Assembly (NCBI GenBank): GCA_002471805.1 | Contig: DKQR01000106.1 | Span: 781-18,846, forward strand | Length of the DNA stretch: 18,066 nt | DNA from: Fidelibacterota bacterium UBA7303 | Lineage (GTDB): Bacteria > Fidelibacterota > Marinisomatia > Marinisomatales > UBA1611 | Direction of reading: 5' to 3' | Part shown: piece after piece, positions 8,744-15,432 of the stretch | How positions within the stretch are numbered: the stretch's first letter is position 1 | How the letters are laid out: each line of letters starts with the position of its first letter | Notes under the pieces: model-generated | What the model was told of the DNA's origin: nothing | The model's database searches: none | Seen by the model: the letters and a program-made list of their open reading frames with translations, nothing else | Position numbers and translations under genes: made by a program

Positions 8744-8867
8744 AGAGAGCTCCTTTATTAATTTATCAGTTGGGGTTGGTTGTGCGGTGAGGTATAGGTT
8801 GGTATGGAAATTTCAAGCTATGAAAATATATAAAAATTAAATAGGATAAGATTCAGCATTGCATGCT
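8744..8867 (-). promoter_or_regulatory. Riboswitch-to-metY leader with a possible expression platform
   Basis: Right after the aptamer, the P1 3' strand GATAAG (8873-8868) can alternatively pair with CTTATC (8850-8845). A nested AGCAT/ATGCT stem (8867-8863 with 8859-8855) lies inside. This hairpin and P1 are mutually exclusive. A T-rich run follows (8844-8829). A second possible pairing joins CCTATTTAATTT (8845-8834) to AAATTAATAAAGG (8764-8752), which covers part of the metY ribosome site. It is AU-rich and imperfect. Which state is on or off is an inference, not something visible. Confidence 0.45.
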
Positions 8868-8974
8868 CTTATCTTTCCCTGGAAATAAATCAGGGCAGGA
8901 ATTAGCACCTAGGAATTATTTTCCTGGTTGCTAAGGTATCATGGGGCCTGTGCCCTCAACCTTTCTGGATAAAA
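8868..8974 (-). ncRNA. SAM-I riboswitch aptamer (S-box)
   Basis: Read on the minus strand, the segment follows the S-box consensus step by step. P1 5' strand TTTATC (8973-8968) pairs with GATAAG (8873-8868). The P2 arm runs from AGAAAGGTTGAGGG through GGCCCCATGATACC to TTAGCAACC (8966-8927), with GGGC/GCCC inside and a TGA/GA kink-turn-like bulge. The P3 hairpin is AGGAA/TTCCT, followed by the conserved GGTGCTAATTCCTG. P4 is CCCTG/CAGGG, then AAAGATAAG. S-box RNAs bind S-adenosylmethionine and lower expression of methionine genes; here the target is metY, and probably metA and genes beyond. Confidence 0.93.
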
Positions 8975-9012
8975 TCCTGTGCTGAATTTTCAAAAAACAA
9001 TAGAAGGCACCA

Positions 9013-9042
9013 ATACTATTGAAGATGCAATAAAAAAGTCAA
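9013..9042 (-). promoter_or_regulatory. Candidate promoter for the metY-metA riboswitch mRNA
   Basis: On the minus strand TTGACT (9042-9037) and TAGTAT (9018-9013) are separated by 18 bases. This would start transcription near 9006, about 30 bases before the aptamer. The -10 lies in CAATAGTATTG, an 11-base palindrome with a one-base centre, which could be chance or a repressor contact. The fit to a sigma-70 consensus is good but made by eye. Confidence 0.5.
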
Positions 9043-9105
9043 GTTAATAAATAATAAGAGAGTTTAATAATTATATAATTACGTGACAATCTATACATAA
9101 TTATT

Positions 9106-9123
9106 TATATTGTGATCAATATA
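9106..9123. repeat. 7-bp inverted repeat, possible operator
   Basis: TATATTG (9106-9112) and CAATATA (9117-9123) are exact reverse complements around TGAT. The site lies between the two divergent candidate promoters, upstream of both -35 elements, where a shared regulator could bind. In DNA this AT-rich such a match may be chance. It resembles no specific operator that I can name with confidence. Confidence 0.3.
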
Positions 9124-9165
9124 CTTAAAATATTAAATTATATAGATTAACTGATTTAACTGGAT

Positions 9166-9193
9166 TTGAACAAGATTTGTGTATTAATACAAT
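9166..9193 (+). promoter_or_regulatory. Candidate asnB promoter
   Basis: TTGAAC (9166-9171) and TACAAT (9188-9193) are 16 bases apart, a reasonable sigma-70-like pair that would start transcription near 9200. The region is very AT-rich, so other -10-like hexamers exist. Confidence 0.35.
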
Positions 9194-9373
9194 ACATACG
9201 CTATTCATAATATCTAATGACTGTTTATCTTGAAGACACTTATTTTAGTTTCAATGTACCCATCTGATGATAATAATGAGTAAAATTTTCTGGCTGCAGA
9301 GTAAAGTTTAATAGAAAGCCCAAAAGGTAGCAGCCCTGGAGTTATTGAATGAAAATGAAAGTAGATAAAATAG

Positions 9374-10963
9374 ATGTGCGGAATATTTTCCTATAAAGGA
9401 AGAAGCTATACCTGGTCAGAACTTAAGGACTCTGTTGATCTGATTGGTTACCGGGGCCCGGATAATTCCCACTATAATACAATTGCCGATAATGTATTAT
9501 TTGCTTTCCACCGATTGGCAATTGTAGGTACCACTGAGTCTGGTGATCAGCCCATGAAACACCCTCAGGATGAATCATTGACTTTGATTTGTAATGGGGA
9601 GATATATAACTACAAAGAAATTGCTGAAAGATATGACTTCAACTTAACAACTGGCTCGGACTGCGAAATTATTCTATACCTGTATCAGAAATTTGGTATA
9701 GAAAGAACAATAAAGGAACTTGATGGTGTTTTTATGTTTGTACTCCATGATGCATCATCTGGTCAGTTATTTGCATCCAGGGATCCCATAGGAGTGCGGC
9801 CGGGATTTATTGGAATGAAAGAAGATGAACTGTTTATAGCTTCCGAAGCGAAACCCCTGGTTCAATTATGTGAAACTGTTTTGCCTTTCCCTCCTGGAAC
9901 CTGGTGGTGCTCCGATGCGCCAAAGACATTTAACCGCTATTTTACCTACAATGGTGCTATGATCCGGGAAAAGGATGAAGATGCTATTTGCAAACAGATC
10001 AGGATCCTGCTGACCAATGCTGTAAAAAAACGCCTCATGGCGGAAAGAGAGATCGGCTGCCTCTTGTCTGGCGGGCTTGATTCAAGTCTAATAACGAGTC
10101 TGGTGTCTCGTTACAACAACGGTCAAAAGCTAAATACGTTTTCAATCGGGATGCCCGGCAGTGTGGATCTGGAGTATGCGCAAATCGTGGCTGATTTCCT
10201 AGGCACAAAGCATCACCAGATCGAAATTTCTGAAAAAGATTTCCTGGATGCCATTGAGACTGTTATCTATAATATTGAATCCTATGACACCACAACGGTG
10301 AGAGCCAGTGTCGGGAATTACCTGATTTCCAAGTATATCAGCGAAAATACTGACTGCAAAGTTATTTTCAACGGTGACGGCAGTGATGAAGTCTGCTGCG
10401 GATATGTATATTTGAAACATGCACCCTCTCTTGAAGAGTTGCAAAGCGAAAGCGAGCGGCTGGTAGAAGAATTACACTATTTTGATGTATTAAGATCGGA
10501 TCGCAGTATCAGTTCCAATGGATTAGAAGCGCGAACCCCCTTTTTGGACAAGGCCTTTGTTAAATATTATTTATCGATTCCGGCTGAGATGAAAAAGTTT
10601 GATGGGGAACAAACATTAGAAAAATACCTGCTCAGGAAAGCATTTGATAGCCAGGGCCTATTGCCGGATGAGGTTCTCTGGAGACGTAAATGCGCTTTTT
10701 CAGATGGAGTCAGTTCGCAAAAAAGGTCATGGCATAGAATCATTCAAACTTTTGTTGATCAAATGATCAGCGATGAAGAATTTTTTCGGGAAAGGGAATT
10801 GTTCAAGCATTGTACGCCCCAATTAAAAGAAAGTTATTATTATCGAAAAGTGTTTCATGGCTGTTTCGGAGACAGAGGGGAATTAATTCCCCATTTCTGG
10901 ATGCCCAAATGGACCAATTCGGTAGACCCTTCGGCCCGGGAGTTGACGAATTATAAAGAATAA
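9374..10963 (+). CDS. asnB: Asparagine synthetase (glutamine-hydrolysing)
   Basis: Makes asparagine from aspartate, glutamine and ATP. Residues 2 to about 190 form the class II glutamine amidotransferase domain: Cys2 (exposed after Met removal) is the nucleophile, RGPD is at 27-30, HRLAIVG at 46-52, CNGEIYN at 73-79 and GSDCE at 94-98. The synthetase domain has the PP-loop LLSGGLDSSL (230-239), SIGMPGSVDLEYAQ (257-270), FNGDGSDEV (332-340), and GLEARTPFLD (383-392), then the AFSDGVSS loop (441-448). The 529 residues are slightly fewer than E. coli AsnB (554). The ATG at 9374 is forced, because Cys must be residue 2. It is monocistronic by spacing, divergent from the methionine block and 440 bp ahead of ilvD, and draws on the same aspartate pool as ThrA. 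Confidence 0.96.
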   Translation: MCGIFSYKGRSYTWSELKDSVDLIGYRGPDNSHYNTIADNVLFAFHRLAIVGTTESGDQPMKHPQDESLTLICNGEIYNYKEIAERYDFNLTTGSDCEIILYLYQKFGIERTIKELDGVFMFVLHDASSGQLFASRDPIGVRPGFIGMKEDELFIASEAKPLVQLCETVLPFPPGTWWCSDAPKTFNRYFTYNGAMIREKDEDAICKQIRILLTNAVKKRLMAEREIGCLLSGGLDSSLITSLVSRYNNGQKLNTFSIGMPGSVDLEYAQIVADFLGTKHHQIEISEKDFLDAIETVIYNIESYDTTTVRASVGNYLISKYISENTDCKVIFNGDGSDEVCCGYVYLKHAPSLEELQSESERLVEELHYFDVLRSDRSISSNGLEARTPFLDKAFVKYYLSIPAEMKKFDGEQTLEKYLLRKAFDSQGLLPDEVLWRRKCAFSDGVSSQKRSWHRIIQTFVDQMISDEEFFRERELFKHCTPQLKESYYYRKVFHGCFGDRGELIPHFWMPKWTNSVDPSARELTNYKE

Positions 10964-11006
10964 CATATTAAACCAAACTAATGTTATAATTAAATAAGTT
11001 TACTGT

Positions 11007-11034
11007 TTGACAGAAAAAATTAAATGTTTACTAT
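11007..11034 (+). promoter_or_regulatory. Candidate ilv operon promoter
   Basis: TTGACA (11007-11012), a perfect -35 consensus, is separated by 16 bases from TACTAT (11029-11034). Transcription would start near 11041 and give a leader of about 360 bases before ilvD. It is the best promoter-like match in the window. Confidence 0.6.
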
Positions 11035-11089
11035 TAGGGATATACAAAAATGAGATTACTGAGTTTTCATAAAAGCTCGGCAAGAAATA

Positions 11090-11257
11090 ATGGACAAAAA
11101 CATAATAGGTAACTGCAGCGCCGCGGCCACAAATCTTTTCGGGATTCGTGGAAGTGTAATCGTTTGTTCACCAGTTATTCTTTTACCGTCCATTTTTCAG
11201 TACCTAAACATTTTAATACTGGTACTTATTATTACTATCGCCGTTCTGGTCGCCTAG
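11090..11257 (+). CDS. Putative Ile/Leu/Val-rich leader peptide of the ilv operon (55 aa)
   Basis: A 55-residue ORF ends 146 bases before ilvD. Of its residues 25 are Ile, Leu or Val, and the last 17 (LNILILVLIITIAVLVA) hold 13, with one Thr. The codons are varied and include ATA and CTA. This is what a branched-chain attenuator leader looks like; E. coli ilvB and ilvG leaders have similar runs. The final codons form the 5' arm of a strong hairpin. Weak points are the poor ribosome site (AAGAAATA before the ATG) and a length greater than the E. coli leaders (about 32 residues). The same composition would also suit a small membrane protein with one C-terminal transmembrane segment. An overlapping 20-codon ORF (11050-11112) begins closer to the promoter and might couple translation. 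Function is inferred from position and composition only. Confidence 0.55.
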   Translation: MDKNIIGNCSAAATNLFGIRGSVIVCSPVILLPSIFQYLNILILVLIITIAVLVA

Positions 11258-11379
11258 GAAGAAGTAAAAAAATTCAGGCGGTGCGAACGGTGAGTGAGAC
11301 TCTCCCCGAATAATCATCCCCATCCCTGAATCATGTGAACCGGCAGCCGGAATTGGCAGAATCATTCTCGTGATATTCA
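11239..11379 (+). promoter_or_regulatory. Alternative RNA pairings after the leader ORF (attenuator-like)
   Basis: Three pairings are visible. First, CGCCGTTCTGGTCGCCT (11239-11255), inside the last leader codons, pairs with AGGCGGTGCGAACGGTG (11276-11292): 15 of 17 positions counting G-U, around a 20-base loop. Second, ATTCAGG (11272-11278) pairs perfectly with CCTGAAT (11325-11331), sharing AGG with the first. Third, TGAATCATG (11327-11335) pairs with CGTGATATTCA (11369-11379) with a 2-base bulge, excluding the second. A ribosome held on the Ile/Leu/Val codons would block the first. No U-tract follows any of them, so termination by an intrinsic hairpin is not supported. Confidence 0.45.
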
Positions 11380-11403
11380 TTATCATGTGAAAAAAGGGAC
11401 CTG

Positions 11404-13074
11404 ATGAGATCAGACCAAATAAAAAAAGGATATGAACATGCCCCGCACCGGAGCCTGCTTCGGGCCACGGGTGTGATTCAGTCTGAAGACGATTTTCAGA
11501 AACCATTTATTGGTATTGCCAATTCCTATATCGATTTGATCCCGGGGCATGTTCACCTCCAGGATTTTGGGAAGATAGCCAAAAAAGTTATCCGTGAATC
11601 TGGCGGTGTTCCCTTTGAATTCAATACCATAGGTGTGGATGATGGTATTGCCATGGGGCACATCGGTATGCGCTATTCGCTGGCCAGTCGAGAACTAATC
11701 GCTGACAGCGTTGAAACTGTGGTTGAAGCACATAGGCTGGATGGCCTCATGTGTATTACCAATTGTGACAAGATTGTCCCAGGAATGCTAATGGCGACAG
11801 TGCGCTTGAATATTCCAACTATTTTTGTATCTGGAGGCCCCATGAAAGCGGGACAATTGAATGGACAGAAAGTTGATTTAATTTCTGTTTTTGAAGGTGT
11901 TGGCCAAGTGAAGACTGGAGCGATCTCGGAAGACGATTTGTCTGAATTGGAAAAGGAAGGATGTCCGACCTGTGGGTCCTGTTCTGGTATGTTTACAGCG
12001 AATTCCATGAACTGTCTCATGGAGGCGTTGGGAATTGCACTACCTGGTAATGGTTCTATTTTAGCAGTCGATGAAGGTCGTATGGAATTGGTTAAGGAAG
12101 CAGGTATCCGTATTGTAGATCTGGTTCATCAAAATATTAAACCGCGTGACATCATCACAAAAGAAACAATCAGAAATGCATTTACTTTGGACATGGCTAT
12201 GGGCGGCAGTACCAACACTGTTTTACATACATTAGCTATCGCAATAGAAGCGGGGATTGATTTTGATTTGGAAGAATTGAATACCCTATCCCGGAAAACA
12301 CCTTATCTGTGCAAGGTTAGCCCTGCCACAAGGGATGTCCACATGGAAGATGTGGATCGTGCCGGTGGCATCTCAGCGATATTGAGTGAATTATCAAAAA
12401 AGGATAACCTTCTGAATTTGGATTGTTTAACTGTTACTGGACAATCCCTGGGTAGAAATATTAAGGATGCTTCTATAAAAGATCAAACTGTGATACGGGC
12501 AATTGATGAACCATATTCAAAAGAAGGCGGACTTGCTATCCTATTTGGTAATTTGGCTCCCAAAGGATCTGTAGTGAAAACCGGCGCCGTAGATCAATCC
12601 ATGCTAACCCACCTTGGACCGGCCCGCATCTATGATTCTCAGGAAGCAGCATTGTCAGGAATTCTAAGCCATGAGGTTCAAGAGGGGGATGTGGTTGTGA
12701 TACGAACGGAGGGCCCAAAAGGTGGCCCAGGTATGCCGGAAATGTTATCTCCAACAAGCGCCATTATGGGAATGGGATTGGGAGATAAAGTTGCCTTAAT
12801 CACGGACGGCCGGTTTTCAGGAGGTACGCGGGGAGCTTGTATCGGGCACATTTCACCGGAAGCGGCGGATGGGGGACCTATCGCAGTACTTCAGGATGGA
12901 GATATTATCAATATCAACATTCCTGAAAGAACATTGAATGTGGATTTGAGCGATCAGGAAATCCAGGATCGTTTGAGGGAATTACCCCCTTTTACACCAA
13001 AAATAACTCACGGCTATCTGGGTCGCTATGCTCGGATGGTTACATCAGCAAATGAAGGAGCAGTACTAAAATAA
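11404..13074 (+). CDS. ilvD: Dihydroxy-acid dehydratase
   Basis: Dehydrates 2,3-dihydroxy-isovalerate and 2,3-dihydroxy-3-methylvalerate to the 2-keto acids of valine and isoleucine using an iron-sulfur cluster. The 556 residues match the shorter bacterial form (about 555-560; E. coli has 616). Motifs are GIANSYIDLIPGHVHL (37-52), VDDGIAMGH (78-86), CITNCDKIVPGMLMA (117-131) with Cys121, CPTCGSCSGMFTANSMNCL (187-205) with Cys187, Cys190 and Cys193, and near the C-terminus a GRFSGGTRG..IGHISPEAADGG segment. The PGHVHL form, with Gly where plant-type enzymes have Cys, resembles the E. coli oxygen-sensitive [4Fe-4S] type; that is an inference. ATG 11404 follows AGGG by 5 bases. ilvB starts 12 bases after the stop. 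Confidence 0.97.
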   Translation: MRSDQIKKGYEHAPHRSLLRATGVIQSEDDFQKPFIGIANSYIDLIPGHVHLQDFGKIAKKVIRESGGVPFEFNTIGVDDGIAMGHIGMRYSLASRELIADSVETVVEAHRLDGLMCITNCDKIVPGMLMATVRLNIPTIFVSGGPMKAGQLNGQKVDLISVFEGVGQVKTGAISEDDLSELEKEGCPTCGSCSGMFTANSMNCLMEALGIALPGNGSILAVDEGRMELVKEAGIRIVDLVHQNIKPRDIITKETIRNAFTLDMAMGGSTNTVLHTLAIAIEAGIDFDLEELNTLSRKTPYLCKVSPATRDVHMEDVDRAGGISAILSELSKKDNLLNLDCLTVTGQSLGRNIKDASIKDQTVIRAIDEPYSKEGGLAILFGNLAPKGSVVKTGAVDQSMLTHLGPARIYDSQEAALSGILSHEVQEGDVVVIRTEGPKGGPGMPEMLSPTSAIMGMGLGDKVALITDGRFSGGTRGACIGHISPEAADGGPIAVLQDGDIININIPERTLNVDLSDQEIQDRLRELPPFTPKITHGYLGRYARMVTSANEGAVLK

Positions 13075-13086
13075 AGAGGACTTTAA

Positions 13087-14835
13087 ATGAGAGGATCACA
13101 AAAAAAATTGTCCGGCGCAGAAATTATCTGGGAATGTCTTATTCAGGAAGGTGTAGATGTGGTATTCGGTTACCCGGGGGGTGCTATTTTGCATACCTAT
13201 GATGCACTGAATAAATATAGTGAAAAAATTCACCATGTATTAGTGCGTCATGAACAGGGAGCTACCCACATGGCAGATGGTTATGCGCGAGCCAGTGGAA
13301 AAGTTGGTGTTGCAATGGCTACTTCTGGACCAGGTGCTACAAACATGATTACTGGTATGGCAACAGCCATGATGGATTCATCACCAATTGTTTGTATTAC
13401 TGGCCAAGTTCCCAGCCCCTTTATTGGCAGTGATGCATTCCAGGAGATTGATATTACCGGAGCATCAATCCCAGTATCCAAACATAGTTATCTGGTGATG
13501 AATATTAACGATTTAGCCACTACGATACGGGAAGCATTTTATGTGGCTAGATCCGGTAGACCCGGCCCTGTTCTTATTGATATTCCTAAAGATATTCAAA
13601 ATGAAACAACAGATTTTATTTATCCGGAAGAGGAGTTAAACCTTCCAGGTTACCAACCACCCGAGGATGTTTCGGAAGAATATATCAGTAAATTTGCATC
13701 GCTAGTGAATGATGCAGAAAAACCTGTTATTTTAGCAGGTCATGGAGTTTTATTATCAAATGCATCTCGTGAAGTGATGGAACTTGCTGAAAAATCATCT
13801 ATCCCCATTGCTACTACACTTTTAGGAATAGGAGGTGTCCCCGACAGTCATCAGCTTGTATTGGGCATGATGGGAATGCATGGTGGATCTTGGGCAAATC
13901 ACGCAATTCAGGATGCTGATCTTCTCATCGCTTGTGGTATGCGATTCGATGATCGTGTTACAGGGAACTTGAAAACCTACTCACCAAATTCCAAAAAAAT
14001 TCATATTGAAATAGACCCTTCTGAAATTAATAAAAACGTCAAAGTTGATTTAGCAATTCATGCTGATTTGGGAACTGTTTTAAGACATGTAAATCCGCAC
14101 ATTAAGAAAATGGTACGTAATGATTGGCTTGATATTATATCCGGTTGGCATCACGACTCGAAACAAAGAGATATACTTAATTTGAAATCAGATAAATTGC
14201 ACGCAGCTCAAGCAATTAGGAAAATTTGGGAAGGCACAAAAGGTGATGCATTAATAGTATCAGATGTTGGCCAGCATCAAATGCTGGAAGCTCAGTATTA
14301 TAAACATAATGATCCCCGGACATTATTGACATCCGGTGGGCTGGGTACAATGGGGTTTAGTTTACCGGCTGCCATTGGTGCTAGTTTCCATGAAAAAGAC
14401 AGAGGAATATGGGTAATTGTCGGCGATGGAAGTATTCAGATGACAATAATGGAATTGGGAACAGCTATACAAGAGAACGTCAATATAAATATTGCTATTA
14501 TCAATAATGGTTACCTTGGAATGGTACGACAATGGCAGCAAATGTTTTATAATGCACGATATGTAGAAACTCCAATTTCCAGCCCGGATTATGTAAAATT
14601 GGCAGAAGCCTATGGTATACAAGCATATCGAGTTGATTCTCTAGAAAATGTAATACCAACCATGGAAAAAGCACAAAAAAATGCAGGCCCTTCGCTCATA
14701 GAGTTTAAAGTAGAAGAACATGAAGTGGTTTATCCAATGGTACCGGCAGGTGCAGATCTACATGACATGATACAAAGGCCATTCAGCGATGTATATGAGA
14801 ACGGTCAAATAGTCGAAAAGGAAACAGCAAAATGA
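13087..14835 (+). CDS. ilvB: Acetolactate (acetohydroxyacid) synthase, large catalytic subunit
   Basis: Condenses pyruvate with pyruvate or 2-ketobutyrate, the committed step of branched-chain synthesis, using thiamine diphosphate, Mg and FAD. The 582 residues fit the family (550-590). The N-terminal ThDP-binding half has VFGYPGGAILHTYDAL (26-41) and the catalytic Glu56 in VRHEQGATHMADGYAR. The central domain carries IACGMRFDDRVTGN, typical of FAD-containing AHAS. The C-terminal ThDP/Mg motif starts with GDGS at 446 and ends at NN about 28 residues later. ATG 13087 has GAGG 7 bases upstream. The 3' end overlaps ilvN by 4 bases (ATGA), so the catalytic and regulatory subunits are probably co-translated. 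Confidence 0.97.
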   Translation: MRGSQKKLSGAEIIWECLIQEGVDVVFGYPGGAILHTYDALNKYSEKIHHVLVRHEQGATHMADGYARASGKVGVAMATSGPGATNMITGMATAMMDSSPIVCITGQVPSPFIGSDAFQEIDITGASIPVSKHSYLVMNINDLATTIREAFYVARSGRPGPVLIDIPKDIQNETTDFIYPEEELNLPGYQPPEDVSEEYISKFASLVNDAEKPVILAGHGVLLSNASREVMELAEKSSIPIATTLLGIGGVPDSHQLVLGMMGMHGGSWANHAIQDADLLIACGMRFDDRVTGNLKTYSPNSKKIHIEIDPSEINKNVKVDLAIHADLGTVLRHVNPHIKKMVRNDWLDIISGWHHDSKQRDILNLKSDKLHAAQAIRKIWEGTKGDALIVSDVGQHQMLEAQYYKHNDPRTLLTSGGLGTMGFSLPAAIGASFHEKDRGIWVIVGDGSIQMTIMELGTAIQENVNINIAIINNGYLGMVRQWQQMFYNARYVETPISSPDYVKLAEAYGIQAYRVDSLENVIPTMEKAQKNAGPSLIEFKVEEHEVVYPMVPAGADLHDMIQRPFSDVYENGQIVEKETAK

Positions 14836-15395
14836 AACAAACATTAATAACTCTAGTGGAAAATAAACCAGGCGTTTTGAATCGAATTTCCAGTTTATTC
14901 CGTAGGAGAAACTTCAATATTGAAAGTTTAGTTGTGGGGCACAGTGAAACTGACGGAGTAAGCCGTATGACAATTGTAGCAAATGAACCGGATGCCAGTA
15001 AAAGAGGAAATATATATTTTAGTCTTCTGAAATTGGTCAATGTAATTGCTGTGAAAGATGTATCCAGCCTTCCTTGTGTTGCCAGGGAATTCATTTTAAT
15101 TAAATTAAATACAAGCCCGGAACAATTGAATGAAGTGAACTCTGTTGTAAAAAAATACAGTGCCAGAATTGTGGATATGGGAAATGAAACGGTTATTATT
15201 GAGGCAACAGAGGAAGAACATATTATTAATGAATTAATTGATAACCTCATGCCATTTGAAATAACAGAAATTATGCGAACAGGAAAAATAGCTATGCGTC
15301 GTGGTAGAACACATAAAGTCAGCTCTGATAAAATTAATGCAGCACCAGATGATATAGAATGGAGACCTGAACAAATTAGTGCTTATCAAAACTAA
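14832..15395 (+). CDS. ilvN: Acetolactate synthase regulatory subunit, first copy
   Basis: Small subunit that stimulates IlvB and confers feedback inhibition by branched-chain amino acids. The 187 residues comprise an N-terminal ACT domain (about 4-75) with LVENKPGVLNRISSLFRRR and NFNIESL, and a C-terminal ACT-like domain ending EITEIMRTGKIAMRRGR. Asn11, Gly14 and Asn29 fall at the same numbers as the residues lining the valine site of E. coli IlvH, so this copy looks regulation-competent. At 187 residues it is longer than E. coli IlvH (163) because of a 25-30-residue polar tail. AAGGA lies 9 bases before the ATG, within the end of ilvB. A second copy follows after 37 bases. Confidence 0.96.
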   Translation: MKQTLITLVENKPGVLNRISSLFRRRNFNIESLVVGHSETDGVSRMTIVANEPDASKRGNIYFSLLKLVNVIAVKDVSSLPCVAREFILIKLNTSPEQLNEVNSVVKKYSARIVDMGNETVIIEATEEEHIINELIDNLMPFEITEIMRTGKIAMRRGRTHKVSSDKINAAPDDIEWRPEQISAYQN

Positions 15396-15432
15396 AACTC
15401 AAAAATGATAATTAAGTAAAGGAACTATTATT

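Larger units (their letters stand above)
8975..9373. other. AT-rich divergent control region between the met and asnB transcripts
   Basis: This interval of about 400 bases has no credible protein gene. It holds the candidate leftward promoter (9042-9013), an inverted repeat (9106-9123), a candidate rightward promoter (9166-9193) and an untranslated asnB leader of about 170 bases. In that leader GGCTGC (9292-9297) can pair with GCAGCC (9330-9335) across 32 bases, which is a weak structure. The ribosome site ahead of asnB is poor: only GAAAG at 9357-9361 is near the start. Confidence 0.6.
10964..11403 (+). other. 440-bp leader region upstream of ilvD
   Basis: No long gene is present. The segment contains the candidate ilv promoter (11007-11034), a 20-codon ORF of unclear meaning (11050-11112), the Ile/Leu/Val-rich 55-codon ORF (11090-11257), and a hairpin inside that ORF (CCACAAATC at 11127-11135 with GATTCGTGG at 11143-11151, one mismatch). 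The mutually exclusive pairings described separately follow. The ilvD ribosome site AGGG (11395-11398) lies at its end. No clear intrinsic terminator is seen for asnB; AACAT/ATGTT near 10963-10986 is too weak. Confidence 0.6.

Noticed and set aside
9276..9311. Eleven-codon ORF (MSKIFWLQSKV) upstream of asnB as an asparagine leader peptide
   Set aside because: It contains no Asn codon, has no clear ribosome site and is not followed by convincing competing hairpins.
10963..10986. Intrinsic terminator after asnB
   Set aside because: Only AACAT/ATGTT pairs (5 AU-rich bp) around a long loop and no T-run follows; too weak to call.
10964..11403. T-box riboswitch upstream of the ilv operon
   Set aside because: No T-box signature (such as a TGGNACCGCG-like segment) or specifier-loop arrangement could be found; GCCGCGGCC at 11120-11128 is just a palindromic GC patch.
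11213..11506. 97-codon minus-strand ORF across the ilv leader and ilvD start
   Set aside because: It overlaps the ilvD coding start antisense, has low-complexity composition and resembles no known family; it is a shadow.
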